Assembly: GCF_006575665.1 (NCBI RefSeq) | Contig: NZ_CP041253.1 | Span: 1,245,501-1,309,500, forward strand | Length of the DNA stretch: 64,000 nt | Direction: 5' to 3' | DNA from: Echinicola soli | GTDB taxonomy: Bacteria; Bacteroidota; Bacteroidia; Cytophagales; Cyclobacteriaceae | Part shown: piece by piece, positions 26,401 to 35,796 of the stretch | How the letters are laid out: every line of letters starts with the position of its first letter | How positions within the stretch are numbered: position 1 is the stretch's first letter | Made by a program: the position numbers and the translations under genes | The notes under the pieces: generated by a model | Told to the model about the DNA's origin: nothing | The model's input: only the letters and a program-made list of their open reading frames with translations | Database searches by the model: none

Positions 26401-27024
26401 ATGAAAAATAGCTGGCTACAAAATATCGAGCTGAAAGGCGAAATCGCCAGGCTGGTACCCTTAGAGAAATCCCACCGCGATGCACTTATTGATGCAGCAT
26501 CTGATGGCAAGCTCTGGGAACTATGGTATACCTCAGTGCCTTCACCGGAGACGATTGACGAATACATTGCCCAGGCCCTTCAGCAAAAAGCAGCCAAAGC
26601 CAGTCAGCCTTTTGTCATCATTGATAACCTAACTGGAAAGATCGTAGGCTCCACTAGGTACTGTAATGTCGCTAAAGAGCACAAAAGGCTGGAAATTGGA
26701 TTTACCTGGTACGCCAAAAGCGCCCAACGAACAGGTATCAACAGAGAATGCAAATTGCTTATGCTTAGCCATGCTTTTGAAAAAATGGGCTGTATCTGTG
26801 TCCAATTCAAAACCGATTGGTTCAATCAAGCTTCCAGAAATGCCATCGCCCGATTGGGCGCTAAGCAAGACGGAATCTTAAGAAACGACCGCCTCAATGC
26901 AGACGGGACCTATCGGGACACAGTAGTATTTTCCATCATAAACCAAGAATGGCATGGTGTCAAAAAAAATCTGCTCCACCAAATGAAAAATTACAAGGAG
27001 CAAAAGGAAAAGCCATTGGATTAA
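26401..27024 (+). CDS. RimJ/RimL-type GNAT acetyltransferase
   Basis: ATG 26401 is chosen (MKNSWLQNIELKGE). The frame extends upstream to 26305 but without coding character. The 207-residue product is a GNAT of the RimJ/RimL subgroup: ARLVPLEKSHRDAL start, KIVGSTRYCNV strand, RLEIGFTWYAKSAQRTGIN at motif A, and the ending FNQASRNAIARLGAKQDGILRNDRL. Related proteins acetylate ribosomal-protein N-termini or small amines. Substrate unknown. It precedes the DinB-like gene by 70 bp in the same direction. Confidence 0.85.
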   Translation: MKNSWLQNIELKGEIARLVPLEKSHRDALIDAASDGKLWELWYTSVPSPETIDEYIAQALQQKAAKASQPFVIIDNLTGKIVGSTRYCNVAKEHKRLEIGFTWYAKSAQRTGINRECKLLMLSHAFEKMGCICVQFKTDWFNQASRNAIARLGAKQDGILRNDRLNADGTYRDTVVFSIINQEWHGVKKNLLHQMKNYKEQKEKPLD

Positions 27025-27094
27025 CTTTTATAAGAGATTACCGTTCTTTTCCATTATGAAATATTGATCAATTTTTACCATACCAAAATAAGCC

Positions 27095-27673
27095 ATGAAA
27101 CCAGTTTACATCAGTTGCCTACTTGCATTTCTTTCCCATATGCATTTTGCCAGTGCCCAAGTATCACGAGACCTGCCTTTTGCAGATATCAGCACTTACC
27201 CGCAAGAAATGACCTCGGCAACTGTCGCTGCCAGAATGGTCGAAAGCCTGGGCTTCAGGTACCGTTATGCCACCCAGGGATTGGAAGATGAAAACATGGA
27301 TTTCCGCGCATCGGAAGATGCCAGAACCATAGGTGAAACAATGCTCCACATCTATGGTTTGAGCATGGTGATTCATAATTCGGTCATGGAAAAACCGTAT
27401 GCCAAAAAGGAAAGGCTCAGCCCTATGAAAGCACGGGAAATAAGCTTATACCTGCTGAAGACGGTCTATGACCAATTACTGAGTATGGACGATGACGAGC
27501 TGAAGGCGATAACCGTCCGTGGAGATTACCCGTTTTGGATATTGATCAATGGCCCTTTGGCGGATGCCCTTTGGCACAGTGGGCAGGTCGCCACGCTTAG
27601 AAGAGCCGCAGGAAACCCCATGCCAAAAGGTGTCAACGTTTTTTTGGGTACATATAATGGTAGTAACAAGTAA
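27095..27673 (+). CDS. Secreted DinB-superfamily protein
   Basis: A 192-residue protein with a signal peptide (residues 1-22, ending ASAQ). The mature part has the four-helix DinB pattern with a metal-site His in TIGETMLHIYGLS (about residue 89) and the C-terminal ADALWHSGQVATLRRAAGNP block typical of the family. Cytosolic DinB/YfiT relatives act as metal-dependent thiol or hydrolase enzymes. A secreted version suggests extracytoplasmic work of unknown kind. It lies between a GNAT gene and the DPP-IV gene, all on the plus strand. Confidence 0.8.
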   Translation: MKPVYISCLLAFLSHMHFASAQVSRDLPFADISTYPQEMTSATVAARMVESLGFRYRYATQGLEDENMDFRASEDARTIGETMLHIYGLSMVIHNSVMEKPYAKKERLSPMKAREISLYLLKTVYDQLLSMDDDELKAITVRGDYPFWILINGPLADALWHSGQVATLRRAAGNPMPKGVNVFLGTYNGSNK

Positions 27674-27856
27674 AAGGTAGATTTCAAGCCTAAATTGCCA
27701 CAAAATTGACCATTTATAATACGCTATTAACCAATGGCAATCCAAATTCAAGAACAAAGGGGGAATTACCTGATAATGCTTATTTTTAGCGTTGATCTTC
27801 ATTTCTTTTCGAAGAAATTGAAGCCATTCTATTATATGATGAAGTAAAATACAGTA

Positions 27857-30100
27857 ATGAAGAAGTTAACCTACATCGCCTATTGTAGTGCAATTTTCCT
27901 ACTTGGCCACCTGTGCTACGCCCAAGAATCCCAACTTGACATAGACAGGATATATGCTGGGGAATTTCGGCAAGAAGGCATGACCGCTTACCAGTGGATA
28001 GAAAATGGAGAAGCCTATGCTGTGGTCGAAAACACGGAGGACGGCAAGCCTCAAATCGTGAAGTACCAAACTTCTTCAGGTAAAAAAAGCATTTTGGTAA
28101 CAGGAAGCCAGCTGGTACCAAATGAGAAGGGAGCATCCATTGGGGTCGAACGTTTCACTTTTTCACCCGACAGGACCAAGCTGCTGATATTCACCAATAG
28201 CTCGCGCGTTTGGCGTGCCAATACCAAAGGGGATTATTGGGTATATGATCTGGGAACAGGCGAGCTTAGCCAGCTGGGCAGCGCATTTCCTGCCTCTTCA
28301 CTGATGTTTGCCAAATTCTCCGCCGACCAGTCGCAAGTAGCCTACGTACAGGATTTTAATTTATATGTGGAGGAGATTGCCACTGGAGTGGTCAGGCAGC
28401 TCACCAAACGCGAAAATGAGTCCATTATCAATGGGACCTTTGACTGGGCATACGAGGAGGAGTTTGGAGCAAGGGACGGTTTTCGCTGGAGTCCTTCCAG
28501 CCAGCATTTGGCCTTCTGGAATTTTGACATTTCCGGTGTTGGAACGTTTTATATGATTGACAATATCGATTCCATTTATTCGAAACCCATTCCGCTCCAA
28601 TATCCCAAAGTAGGCCAGGATCCTTCTGCTGTAAAAGTAGGCATCGCTGACCTAAACGGAGAAAATATTCACTGGGTGCCTGTTCCCGGCACTGCTAACC
28701 AAAATTACCTTCCCGGCATGCAATGGGTAGATGCAGAAACGCTCCTTATCCAGCAATTGAATCGCCTCCAAAATAAACTTACAGTCTGGAAATATGACCT
28801 TGGCACAGAAGAGCTGGAACAGCTCTATATAGAAACAGAGGATACGTGGGTGGATATTTACTATCCGGATGTTTCGGCTGGAGGCTGGGAAGAAAATGAC
28901 CTGAAGCTTGTGGATGATAACAAGGCCTTTTTGCGCATGACAGAAAATGATGGCTGGAGACATGCCTACAAGGTGGATATCGCGACTGGGGAAAAAAAGC
29001 TGTTGACGCCTACCGAATTTGATGTTGCCTCCATCGCCGGAGTAACGGATAAGGCCATCTATTTCCATGCTTCCCCTGCAAACACAGCGCAACGCTATCT
29101 ATACCAGGCCAATATGAAGGGAAAAGTGCAGCAGGTCACTCCCCAGACGGAGACAGGGATCAATATCTACAACTGTGCTCCCAATGGCAAATTTGCCATC
29201 CAACAGCACGATGAGGCCCTAGCGCCTACCACCTACACTTTAGTCAGCCTGCCAGATCATAAAACGATCCGCTCATTGGTGGATAATAATAGCTATAAAC
29301 AGCAGTTGAATGACCTTTCGCTTCCAAAGGTGGAATTTTTCCAAGTCACTACAGAGGAGGGTGTCAAGATCGACGGAAGGATGATCAAGCCAGTGGATTT
29401 TGATCCAGAAGATCAATATCCTGTGCTTTTTCATGTCTATGGAGAACCTTGGGGAGCAGTAGCCACGGATAACTTCATCGGTCTCTGGAACATCATGCTG
29501 GCACAAAAAGGCTATATCATCATCGATATGGACAATCGTGGCACGCCTTGCCTCAAGGGTAGTGAATGGCGCAAAAGTATCTATCGTAAGATAGGACGGA
29601 TAAATGCCCAAGATCAAGCTTTGGCAGCCAAAGAAGTTTTCCGGAAATTTTCTTTTGTGGATCCCGACCGTGTGGCAGTTTGGGGATGGAGTGGTGGTGG
29701 CTCCATGACCCAAAACCTACTTTTCAAGTATCCGGATATTTACCAAACAGGTATGGCAGTGGCCGGTGTTTCCTTGCAGCTGATCTATGATAATATTTAT
29801 CAGGAACGCTATATGGGCCTTCCACAGGAAAATGTGGAAGACTTTATCGAAGGCTCGCCGATTTCACATGCCAAGGGTCTGGAAGGAAACCTGCTTTTGG
29901 TCCACGGCACCAATGATGACAATGTTCACTACCAAAGTCAGGAACTCTTGGTCAATGAACTTATCCGGCATAACAAGCAATTTGATATGATGGCATATCC
30001 GAACCGTTCGCATGGGATTTATGAAGGAATGAATACACGCCGCCACCTTTACACACTATTGACCAATTACCTGATAGAAAAGGTACCGGTGAATGAATAG
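27857..30100 (+). CDS. Dipeptidyl peptidase IV family serine peptidase (S9B)
   Basis: A 747-residue secreted enzyme with signal peptide (residues 1-22, ending CYAQ). The eight-bladed propeller (about 40-480) contains the DPP-IV dipeptide-binding element WAYEEEF (glutamates anchoring the peptide N-terminus). The alpha/beta hydrolase domain follows. The triad is Ser612 (GWSGGGS), Asp687 (HGTNDDNVH) and His719 (NRSHGI). The nucleophile motif has Gly where most DPP-IV enzymes have Tyr (GWSYGG). It releases N-terminal dipeptides, usually Xaa-Pro. It ends 3 bp from the stop of the convergent Crp-like gene. Confidence 0.93.
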   Translation: MKKLTYIAYCSAIFLLGHLCYAQESQLDIDRIYAGEFRQEGMTAYQWIENGEAYAVVENTEDGKPQIVKYQTSSGKKSILVTGSQLVPNEKGASIGVERFTFSPDRTKLLIFTNSSRVWRANTKGDYWVYDLGTGELSQLGSAFPASSLMFAKFSADQSQVAYVQDFNLYVEEIATGVVRQLTKRENESIINGTFDWAYEEEFGARDGFRWSPSSQHLAFWNFDISGVGTFYMIDNIDSIYSKPIPLQYPKVGQDPSAVKVGIADLNGENIHWVPVPGTANQNYLPGMQWVDAETLLIQQLNRLQNKLTVWKYDLGTEELEQLYIETEDTWVDIYYPDVSAGGWEENDLKLVDDNKAFLRMTENDGWRHAYKVDIATGEKKLLTPTEFDVASIAGVTDKAIYFHASPANTAQRYLYQANMKGKVQQVTPQTETGINIYNCAPNGKFAIQQHDEALAPTTYTLVSLPDHKTIRSLVDNNSYKQQLNDLSLPKVEFFQVTTEEGVKIDGRMIKPVDFDPEDQYPVLFHVYGEPWGAVATDNFIGLWNIMLAQKGYIIIDMDNRGTPCLKGSEWRKSIYRKIGRINAQDQALAAKEVFRKFSFVDPDRVAVWGWSGGGSMTQNLLFKYPDIYQTGMAVAGVSLQLIYDNIYQERYMGLPQENVEDFIEGSPISHAKGLEGNLLLVHGTNDDNVHYQSQELLVNELIRHNKQFDMMAYPNRSHGIYEGMNTRRHLYTLLTNYLIEKVPVNE

Positions 30101-30103
30101 AGA

Positions 30104-30670
30104 TCACAACGATATCCGTCTGCGGATGCGGCTAAGGGCTTGTGGAGTAATGCCGATATAGCTGGCAATGTACTTCAGTGGTATTTTATGGATAAGCTCC
30201 GGGCGATCCGAAAAAAGATTAAGGTATCGCTCTTCAGCGGATTCTTTCAGGAGGGCCAGTTCCCTTTTGGCTTTCTTTAGGAATAGACCTTCTGCAGCAT
30301 GTCTTCCTATTCTTTCTCCCACATCTGAGAGCTGATAAACTGCCTGCAAATCGGCATGACTGATGCTCCAGAGGGTGGTTTCACTCAGTGTCTCTATGGT
30401 ATATCCACTCTTTGCCCGTGTCAAAAAAGCATCATAAGCACTCATGAATTCCCCCGCAAAAGAAAAACCAAAGGTCAGTTCTTCTTCCCCAGGGATATAA
30501 TATCTCACTACGCCCTTTTGGATAAATGAAAGGTAATCTTCTCTTACACCTGCCGAAATGACGTGGGTTTTGGCTGGAAATTGCCTTTTAGTTAACTTTT
30601 GTGAAAAGAGGGACCAATCACCATCGGTCAGCGAGACCTGTGCTTCGAAGAGTTTTCTTATTTCTTCCAT
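30104..30670 (-). CDS. Crp/Fnr family transcriptional regulator
   Basis: A 188-residue regulator with an N-terminal cyclic-nucleotide-binding-like beta roll (about residues 20-115, PAKTHVISAGVREDYLSFIQKGVVRYY), a long dimerisation helix, and a compact C-terminal winged helix ending in YIASYIGITPQALSRIRRRI, the recognition-helix sequence usual for Bacteroidota members. No Fe-S Cys cluster is seen, so it is not a classical FNR. The ligand is unknown. It follows the GNAT gene by 31 bp, so they probably form an operon. Confidence 0.9.
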   Translation of the reverse strand: MEEIRKLFEAQVSLTDGDWSLFSQKLTKRQFPAKTHVISAGVREDYLSFIQKGVVRYYIPGEEELTFGFSFAGEFMSAYDAFLTRAKSGYTIETLSETTLWSISHADLQAVYQLSDVGERIGRHAAEGLFLKKAKRELALLKESAEERYLNLFSDRPELIHKIPLKYIASYIGITPQALSRIRRRISL

Positions 30671-30701
30671 GGACTTCTAAAGGTCTTGAGCGATGAGATG
30701 A

Positions 30702-31184
30702 TTATTCCAAAAATGCTTTTTCCACGCGGTAATTAATGAGCTCCAAACCATTGACTACTTTTATATTTTCCTGAACCATGCTAAAACCCATTTTCTCAAA
30801 AAAGGGTATGGCTGTTTTACTGGCATCGGCGATAATAAGCCCTGCTTTATTTTCCTTGGCTTTATTTTCTAGTGCTTTAAGTAATCGTTCTGCTAAGCCT
30901 AGCCGCTGGTAGTCATACTGGACATACATAAAGTCAATGTAATTATCATCCTTCAATGCACCAAAACCAACGATTTTTGCATCGTATTCTGCCACCAAAA
31001 AAAACTCCTCTTTTAAGGCTTGCTTCCATCGCTCCTCATTGATCACAGAAGATATCCACGCAGCAATCTGCTCTTCCGAATAATCGTTTTTACAGGAACT
31101 TTGGATCGTTTCCACGTATAGCTGCTGAACTTTGATCATATCTTTCATTTCAGCTTGGCGAATAATAATGTCATATGCATTCAT
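30702..31184 (-). CDS. GNAT family N-acetyltransferase
   Basis: A 160-residue single GNAT domain: IIIRQAEMKDMIKVQQLYVE start, FYV-type strand (EEFFLVAEYDAKIVGFGAL), motif A as QYDYQRLGLAERLLKALE, and the final IPFFEKMGFSMVQEN. Motif A has YQRLGLA, matching the Q/RxxGxA rule. Substrate unknown. It lies upstream of the Crp-like gene and may be controlled by it. Confidence 0.88.
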   Translation of the reverse strand: MNAYDIIIRQAEMKDMIKVQQLYVETIQSSCKNDYSEEQIAAWISSVINEERWKQALKEEFFLVAEYDAKIVGFGALKDDNYIDFMYVQYDYQRLGLAERLLKALENKAKENKAGLIIADASKTAIPFFEKMGFSMVQENIKVVNGLELINYRVEKAFLE

Positions 31185-31675
31185 AACAAGGGTGATTTAG
31201 TGGGTAATGAAAGACAAATATTTGTAGAAGATAGTTAAATAATTTCAATAAATTTCCGCTATAAAACCACATAATTTGTAGATTTCTATCATTGGGGCAA
31301 ATTGGTATCACCTACTTTTAGGTTAATTTGTTGGCTACTTTATGATTATAGTATTTTTACGTAAGTGAATGGGCTTCCCAAAGGCCAAAATTTCCTGTTG
31401 GTGGTTTTAAAGGTTCCACATTTAATTTCATTTGTAGCTTCCAGCTTTTCTGCTGGATCCAAAATAATGGAAGCCACCAAGTCACTAAGATGCTTGTTGC
31501 TCCGATAGCTGTGCTGGGGAACGTGGAGCCTTGAGTCTTTAACTCAATTCCACATCGATTGTATATCCCCCAAGTGTTTCTTCTGTTTCCAAGATACAAT
31601 CAGGGCTTTATGTGTCTTGGCGCCTTTGTGGCCACGACAATAGAAGCTATCAACTTTTCCGCTGATCACAAAAAA
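31185..31675. other. Gene-free region with repeat remnants
   Basis: No convincing ORF; an 80-codon minus-strand frame at 31357-31599 has unnatural composition. The part 31460-31640 shares blocks with 20368-20420, such as aatggaagccaccaag and tgtgtcttggcgcctttgtgg, and appears to be a diverged copy of that repeat region. Confidence 0.5.
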
Positions 31676-31696
31676 AGCCGACCAAAATGGTCGGCT
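31676..31696 (-). terminator. Intrinsic terminator of the cysteine desulfurase gene
   Basis: On the minus strand agccgaccattttggtcggct forms a 9-bp stem with a 3-base loop and is followed by TTTTTT. It lies 26 bp after the stop codon at 31723. Confidence 0.88.
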
Positions 31697-31722
31697 AGAT
31701 TTACTGTTTCACTCTTTACTCA

Positions 31723-32865
31723 TTAGGCAGTTACGCCATAAAGTTCTTTTAATTTCTCTACGGTATAATCGATTTCTTCCTGTGTATTAAAACGACTGAA
31801 CGAAAACCTAACGGAGTCTCTTTCGGGCTGGGCATTGAGTGCGCGCAGCACATGGGAACCTACAGTGGCACCGCTGCTACAGGCAGAGCCTCCAGAAGCG
31901 GAAATACCATTTAAGTCCAGGTTAAAGAGCAGCATACCGCTGTTTTCTTCGGAAGGAGGAAGGCTGACATTGAGTACGGTGTATAAGCTGCGGTCCAGAT
32001 CAGCAGAGAGCCCATTGAACTCCACGCCCGGGATCCCTTCCTTTAGTTGATCGATAAGGCTTTTTTTAAGCTGCTTTACGTGCTGCTTGTGCCCCTCCAT
32101 ATCTTCATAAGCAAGCTCCAGCGCTTTTGCAATTCCTACAATGCCATAAACATTTTCGGTTCCGCCTCGCATGCTTCTTTCCTGTGCCCCTCCATATATA
32201 AACGGCCTGATCTTATTTTTCTTGTTCAAATACAAAAAACCTGAACCTTTAGGGCCGTGGAATTTGTGTCCACCGGCTACCACTGCATCTATGGGGAGTT
32301 CCTTCAGATCATGTACGTAGTGCCCCATGGTCTGCACGGTGTCGGAGTGGAAAAACACACCATGCTCCTTGCATTGCTGGCCAATGGCCTTGATATCATT
32401 GATATTGCCAATTTCATTATTGGCGTGCATGATAGAAACAAGTGAACTGGGATGTGCCTGGATCCAATCGTATAGGTGGTCCATGTCGATTTGGCCGTGT
32501 TTGTCGATTTGGGCAAAGTGCAGTTTGATATGGCCACGCTTTTCACATTCTTCCAAGGTATGGAGCACAGCATGGTGCTCGACCGGTGAGGTCAGCACAT
32601 CTTTTATCCCGTACGTTTCGATGCCGCACACCAATGCGGTATTGTCCGCTTCAGTGCCACCGGAAGTGAAGAATATTTCACCGGGAGTGGTGTTCAGCAA
32701 TTCAGCTACTTTTTTTCTTGAACGCTCGATTGCTGTCCGCACTTCTCTGCCGTGGGAGTGGACAGAGGAGGGATTGCCATAATGGCCTTTCATATAAGGC
32801 AACATGGTTTCCAGTACCTTTTCATCCAGTGCTGTAGTGGCTGCATTATCTAAATAAATGTTCAT
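31723..32865 (-). CDS. Cysteine desulfurase (NifS/IscS class)
   Basis: I start at ATG 32865 (MNIYLDNAATT), giving 380 residues, the usual length. The frame continues upstream to 32916 but with atypical residues. The enzyme takes sulfur from cysteine using PLP and passes it to iron-sulfur and tRNA-thiolation pathways. PLP Lys201 is in AGGHKFHGPKG and the persulfide Cys329 in GGSACSSGATVGSHVL. The loop after Cys is long, as in class I enzymes. No iscU or iscR is adjacent, so it may be the general or tRNA-thiolation type. Confidence 0.93.
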   Translation of the reverse strand: MNIYLDNAATTALDEKVLETMLPYMKGHYGNPSSVHSHGREVRTAIERSRKKVAELLNTTPGEIFFTSGGTEADNTALVCGIETYGIKDVLTSPVEHHAVLHTLEECEKRGHIKLHFAQIDKHGQIDMDHLYDWIQAHPSSLVSIMHANNEIGNINDIKAIGQQCKEHGVFFHSDTVQTMGHYVHDLKELPIDAVVAGGHKFHGPKGSGFLYLNKKNKIRPFIYGGAQERSMRGGTENVYGIVGIAKALELAYEDMEGHKQHVKQLKKSLIDQLKEGIPGVEFNGLSADLDRSLYTVLNVSLPPSEENSGMLLFNLDLNGISASGGSACSSGATVGSHVLRALNAQPERDSVRFSFSRFNTQEEIDYTVEKLKELYGVTA

Positions 32866-32937
32866 TATCTCTAAATACTTGGGTACGATGATTATTGATA
32901 GCCTACGGCTATGCACTATAATAAGTTAAATCCGCAT

Positions 32938-33084
32938 TCATTGCCGTTTTAGTTAACCAGGCTATCCTGATCCCGACAGATCGGGACAGGCTCTTTCAAT
33001 CATTATGTGTTGAATGAGAGAGATTCCCTCGCCATGGCGAGATGACAGCTTTGTCACTGTCTGCTCTTATCTAAACGGTATTAA
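32938..33084. mobile_element. MITE-like repeat, family R1, copy 2 (147 bp)
   Basis: This is an inverted copy of the element at 4072-4245. Its ends are tcattgccgttttag (32938-32952) and ctaaacggtattaa (33071-33084), slightly diverged inverted repeats. It lacks a roughly 27-bp module (ccccgcatgactatcgggg region) found in copy 1 and keeps a perfect ctcgccatggcgag palindrome. It lies between two minus-strand genes. Confidence 0.65.
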
Positions 33085-33101
33085 AACCGGGTTAAACCTG
33101 C

Positions 33102-34493
33102 TTATTTGCTTGCAGAGATCACTTCTTTGATATCCAGAATGAGCTTGTTGGCCAAGTGCTCTGCTGTTGCTTTAGTTTCAGATTCGGAGTAAATCCTGAT
33201 GATCGGTTCCGTATTGGATTTCCTTAAGTGGACCCACTCTTTTTCAAATTCTATTTTGATACCATCAATGTCATTGATGGGTTGTTTGCTGTACTTCCTG
33301 CTGATTTCGTCCAAGATGGCATCCACGTCGATATCAGGGGTCAGCTCTATCTTATTCTTCGAGATGTAATAGTTTGGATAGCTTGCCCGAAGTCTGTTGG
33401 CAGTCTTTCCGAATTTGGCCAGATGCGTCAAGAAGAGTCCGATGCCCACCAGGGCATCACGGCCGTAATGGGATGCAGGGTAGATGACTCCGCCATTGCC
33501 TTCACCACCGATGATGGCATTGGTTTCTTTCATTTTATTGACCACATTGACTTCACCTACTGCGGCAGCGGTATAAGTGCCTTTATATTTTTCGGTTACG
33601 TCTCTGAGTGCCCGAGTGGAGCTGAGGTTGGACACCGTGTTTCCGGAAGATTGCGATAGCACATAATCAGCGATGGCCACCAAGGTATATTCTTCTCCAA
33701 ATGCCGAACCGTCCTCAGTCAGGAAGGCCAGCCTGTCCACGTCCGGATCCACTACGATGCCCAGGTCAAATTTCCCGTTTTTCAATTTACTGGAAATGTC
33801 CCTGAGGTTTTCAGGCAATGGCTCAGGATTGTGTGGAAAGTGTCCATCTGGCTCACAGTACATTTGTTCCACTTGATCCACACCCAGGGCTTTCAGGAGT
33901 TTTGGAAGAGCGATGCCTCCAGTGGAGTTAACACAGTCGATCACCACGCTGAAGTTACGGGCAGCAATAGCCTCCTTATCCACTAAATCAAGGCTCAGTA
34001 CATGGTCAATATGCCGGTCGATATAGTCTTCGACCAAGGTATATGCGCCAAGGTTTTTTACACCTGCAAACTCAAAATCTTCCTTTTCTGCCTTATCGAG
34101 GACCTCTTTTCCATCTTGATCAGAGATAAACTCGCCTTTGTCATTGAGTAGCTTCAGGGCGTTCCATTGGATGGGATTATGGCTGGCGGTAAGGATAATT
34201 CCCCCCCCGGCTTTTTCCAAAGGCACGGCAAATTCCACTGTAGGAGTAGTGCTAAGCCCCAAGTCGATGACATGAATGCCCAATCCCTGCAGCGTAGCAG
34301 TGACCAATCTGGAAACCATGTCACCAGAAATTCTCGCATCTCTGCCGAGGACGATTCGAGGGTTGTTGGTTTTTTCTAGGATCCATGCTCCGTAAGCGGA
34401 GGTGAATTTTACAATGTCAACAGGAGTCAGTCCTTCTCCTGATTTTCCTCCGATAGTCCCGCGAATACCGGAAATAGACTTAATTAATGCCAC
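33102..34493 (-). CDS. glmM: Phosphoglucosamine mutase / phosphomannomutase family
   Basis: A 463-residue alpha-D-phosphohexomutase. The phosphoserine loop is TASHNPIQWNALK (Ser104), the Mg loop DPDVDRLAF, the sugar-binding loop GGEGNGGVIYP, and the phosphate loop RKSNTEPIIR. GlmM converts glucosamine-6-P to glucosamine-1-P for UDP-GlcNAc and cell-wall synthesis. The start MALIKSISGIRGTIGG is typical of the Bacteroidota protein. A phosphomannomutase activity cannot be excluded from sequence. Confidence 0.85.
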   Translation of the reverse strand: MALIKSISGIRGTIGGKSGEGLTPVDIVKFTSAYGAWILEKTNNPRIVLGRDARISGDMVSRLVTATLQGLGIHVIDLGLSTTPTVEFAVPLEKAGGGIILTASHNPIQWNALKLLNDKGEFISDQDGKEVLDKAEKEDFEFAGVKNLGAYTLVEDYIDRHIDHVLSLDLVDKEAIAARNFSVVIDCVNSTGGIALPKLLKALGVDQVEQMYCEPDGHFPHNPEPLPENLRDISSKLKNGKFDLGIVVDPDVDRLAFLTEDGSAFGEEYTLVAIADYVLSQSSGNTVSNLSSTRALRDVTEKYKGTYTAAAVGEVNVVNKMKETNAIIGGEGNGGVIYPASHYGRDALVGIGLFLTHLAKFGKTANRLRASYPNYYISKNKIELTPDIDVDAILDEISRKYSKQPINDIDGIKIEFEKEWVHLRKSNTEPIIRIYSESETKATAEHLANKLILDIKEVISASK

Positions 34494-34563
34494 TTTGATA
34501 GCGTTTAGTTATAAACTATAAGAAAAAATCCCGCTTGACACTACAAGCAGAAACTTTTGGTGA

Positions 34564-34794
34564 TTATTTAAATCTTTCCATTACTTTGTTGACTTCCGAA
34601 TCTGGGTTGCCACATGCCTCACCTTCATCCATTGACTTTCCGCAATAGCTGCATGAACCACCCTCCTTGTTAAGGTATGGGTTTTGAGAAGCACAAGTTC
34701 CCTTAAACTGCCCGTTTTTGAGGAAAATCAGCCTCACGGACATCAGAATGAAAAACAGTGCCAGGAATCCCAAAGTCAAATATAGAGTTGCCAT
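34564..34794 (-). CDS. Small membrane protein with Cys-rich tail
   Basis: ATG 34794 gives 76 residues (MATLYLTLGFLALFF); a TTG at 34800 adds two. One N-terminal membrane segment (about residues 2-24) is followed by a tail holding five cysteines: GTCASQNP, then CSYCGK and ACG. The Cys pattern could bind a metal. I cannot name the family. It lies 70 bp upstream of glmM on the same strand, and mazG is divergent. Confidence 0.72.
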   Translation of the reverse strand: MATLYLTLGFLALFFILMSVRLIFLKNGQFKGTCASQNPYLNKEGGSCSYCGKSMDEGEACGNPDSEVNKVMERFK

Positions 34795-34867
34795 ATCCAA
34801 TTAATTTGTTCAAATTTACGTAATACTTTGAAAACGTCCACACAATCCAAATAGTTTCCCAAGCCCT

Positions 34868-35668
34868 ATGTCCAAAAACTCTTCCCGATCACAACAACTA
34901 GAAGCATTTGACAGGCTGTTGACCATCATGGATGAGCTGAGGGAAAAGTGCCCTTGGGATCGCAAACAAACCATTGAAAGCCTGCGCCACCTGACCATCG
35001 AAGAGACTTTTGAGCTCTCAGATGCCATCCTCGATGAGGATCTGGAAGAAGTAAAAAAAGAGCTTGGGGATATATTGCTTCATATCGTCTTTTATGCCAA
35101 GATTGGTGCCGAAAAGGAGGCTTTTGACATCGCCACGGTGATCGATGGCTTGTGTGATAAACTGATCCGCCGCCATCCGCATATTTATGGGGATACGGAA
35201 GCCAATGATGATGAGGCAGTGAAGCAAAACTGGGAAAAGATCAAGCTCAAGGAAAAAGGCAATAAGAGTGTTCTTGGTGGTGTCCCGAGATCACTGCCTG
35301 CACTGATCAAGGCCATGCGAATTCAGGAGAAGGCCAGAGGAGTGGGCTTTGACTGGGAAGAAAAGACCCAGGTATGGGAAAAAGTGGAAGAGGAAATGCA
35401 GGAGTTCAAGGAGGAGTTTGATGCAGCGGCACCTGGTCAAATCGATAAAGAAAAGGCAACTGGAGAATTTGGTGATTTATTGTTTTCCCTGATCAACTAC
35501 GCTCGGTTTGTGGACATCAATCCTGAAGAAGCACTGGAAAAGACCAATAGGAAGTTCATTCACCGCTTTCAGTATTTGGAGAATGCAGCAAAGGAAGCGG
35601 GAAAAAGCCTGGGTGATATGACCTTGAATGAAATGGATGTTTATTGGAATGAAGCCAAAGAGCAATAA
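34868..35668 (+). CDS. mazG: MazG nucleoside triphosphate pyrophosphohydrolase
   Basis: A 266-residue cytosolic enzyme that hydrolyses NTPs to NMP and PPi, clearing aberrant nucleotides. It has the two MazG halves. The first begins RLLTIMDELREKCPWDRKQT, with the Mg-binding helix TIEETFELSDAI. The second has EKVEEEMQEFKEEF and a paired helix (TGEFGDLLFSLINYARF). The length matches the E. coli type. It is followed at 128 bp by the ClC gene. Confidence 0.93.
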   Translation: MSKNSSRSQQLEAFDRLLTIMDELREKCPWDRKQTIESLRHLTIEETFELSDAILDEDLEEVKKELGDILLHIVFYAKIGAEKEAFDIATVIDGLCDKLIRRHPHIYGDTEANDDEAVKQNWEKIKLKEKGNKSVLGGVPRSLPALIKAMRIQEKARGVGFDWEEKTQVWEKVEEEMQEFKEEFDAAAPGQIDKEKATGEFGDLLFSLINYARFVDINPEEALEKTNRKFIHRFQYLENAAKEAGKSLGDMTLNEMDVYWNEAKEQ

Positions 35669-35690
35669 AGTCTCAGATTTATAGCATTAT

Positions 35691-35723
35691 TTTAAGAGGG
35701 ATAGCAATAAATTTTTACTTTTG
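35691..35723 (+). promoter_or_regulatory. Putative promoter of the ClC channel gene
   Basis: TACTTTTG at 35716-35723 fits the TAnnTTTG -7 box, with TTTA at 35691-35694 as a weak -33 element 21 bases upstream. The start codon region is about 75 bp downstream. Confidence 0.4.
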
Positions 35724-35796
35724 GCTTTGATTATCAGAAACTAGCCAAATAACCTTTAATGAATCCGAATAAATTGATTATCAACTTCGTTCCGTT

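Noticed and set aside
29690-29701. GWSGGG in place of GWSYGG in the DPP-IV-like peptidase as a sign of inactivity
   Set aside because: The Ser, Asp and His are all present and the substituted Tyr is not part of the triad, so loss of activity is not implied.
31357-31599. An 80-codon minus-strand frame in the gap before the cysteine desulfurase terminator
   Set aside because: It lies in a repeat-like region with related sequence at 20.4 kb that does not keep this frame open.
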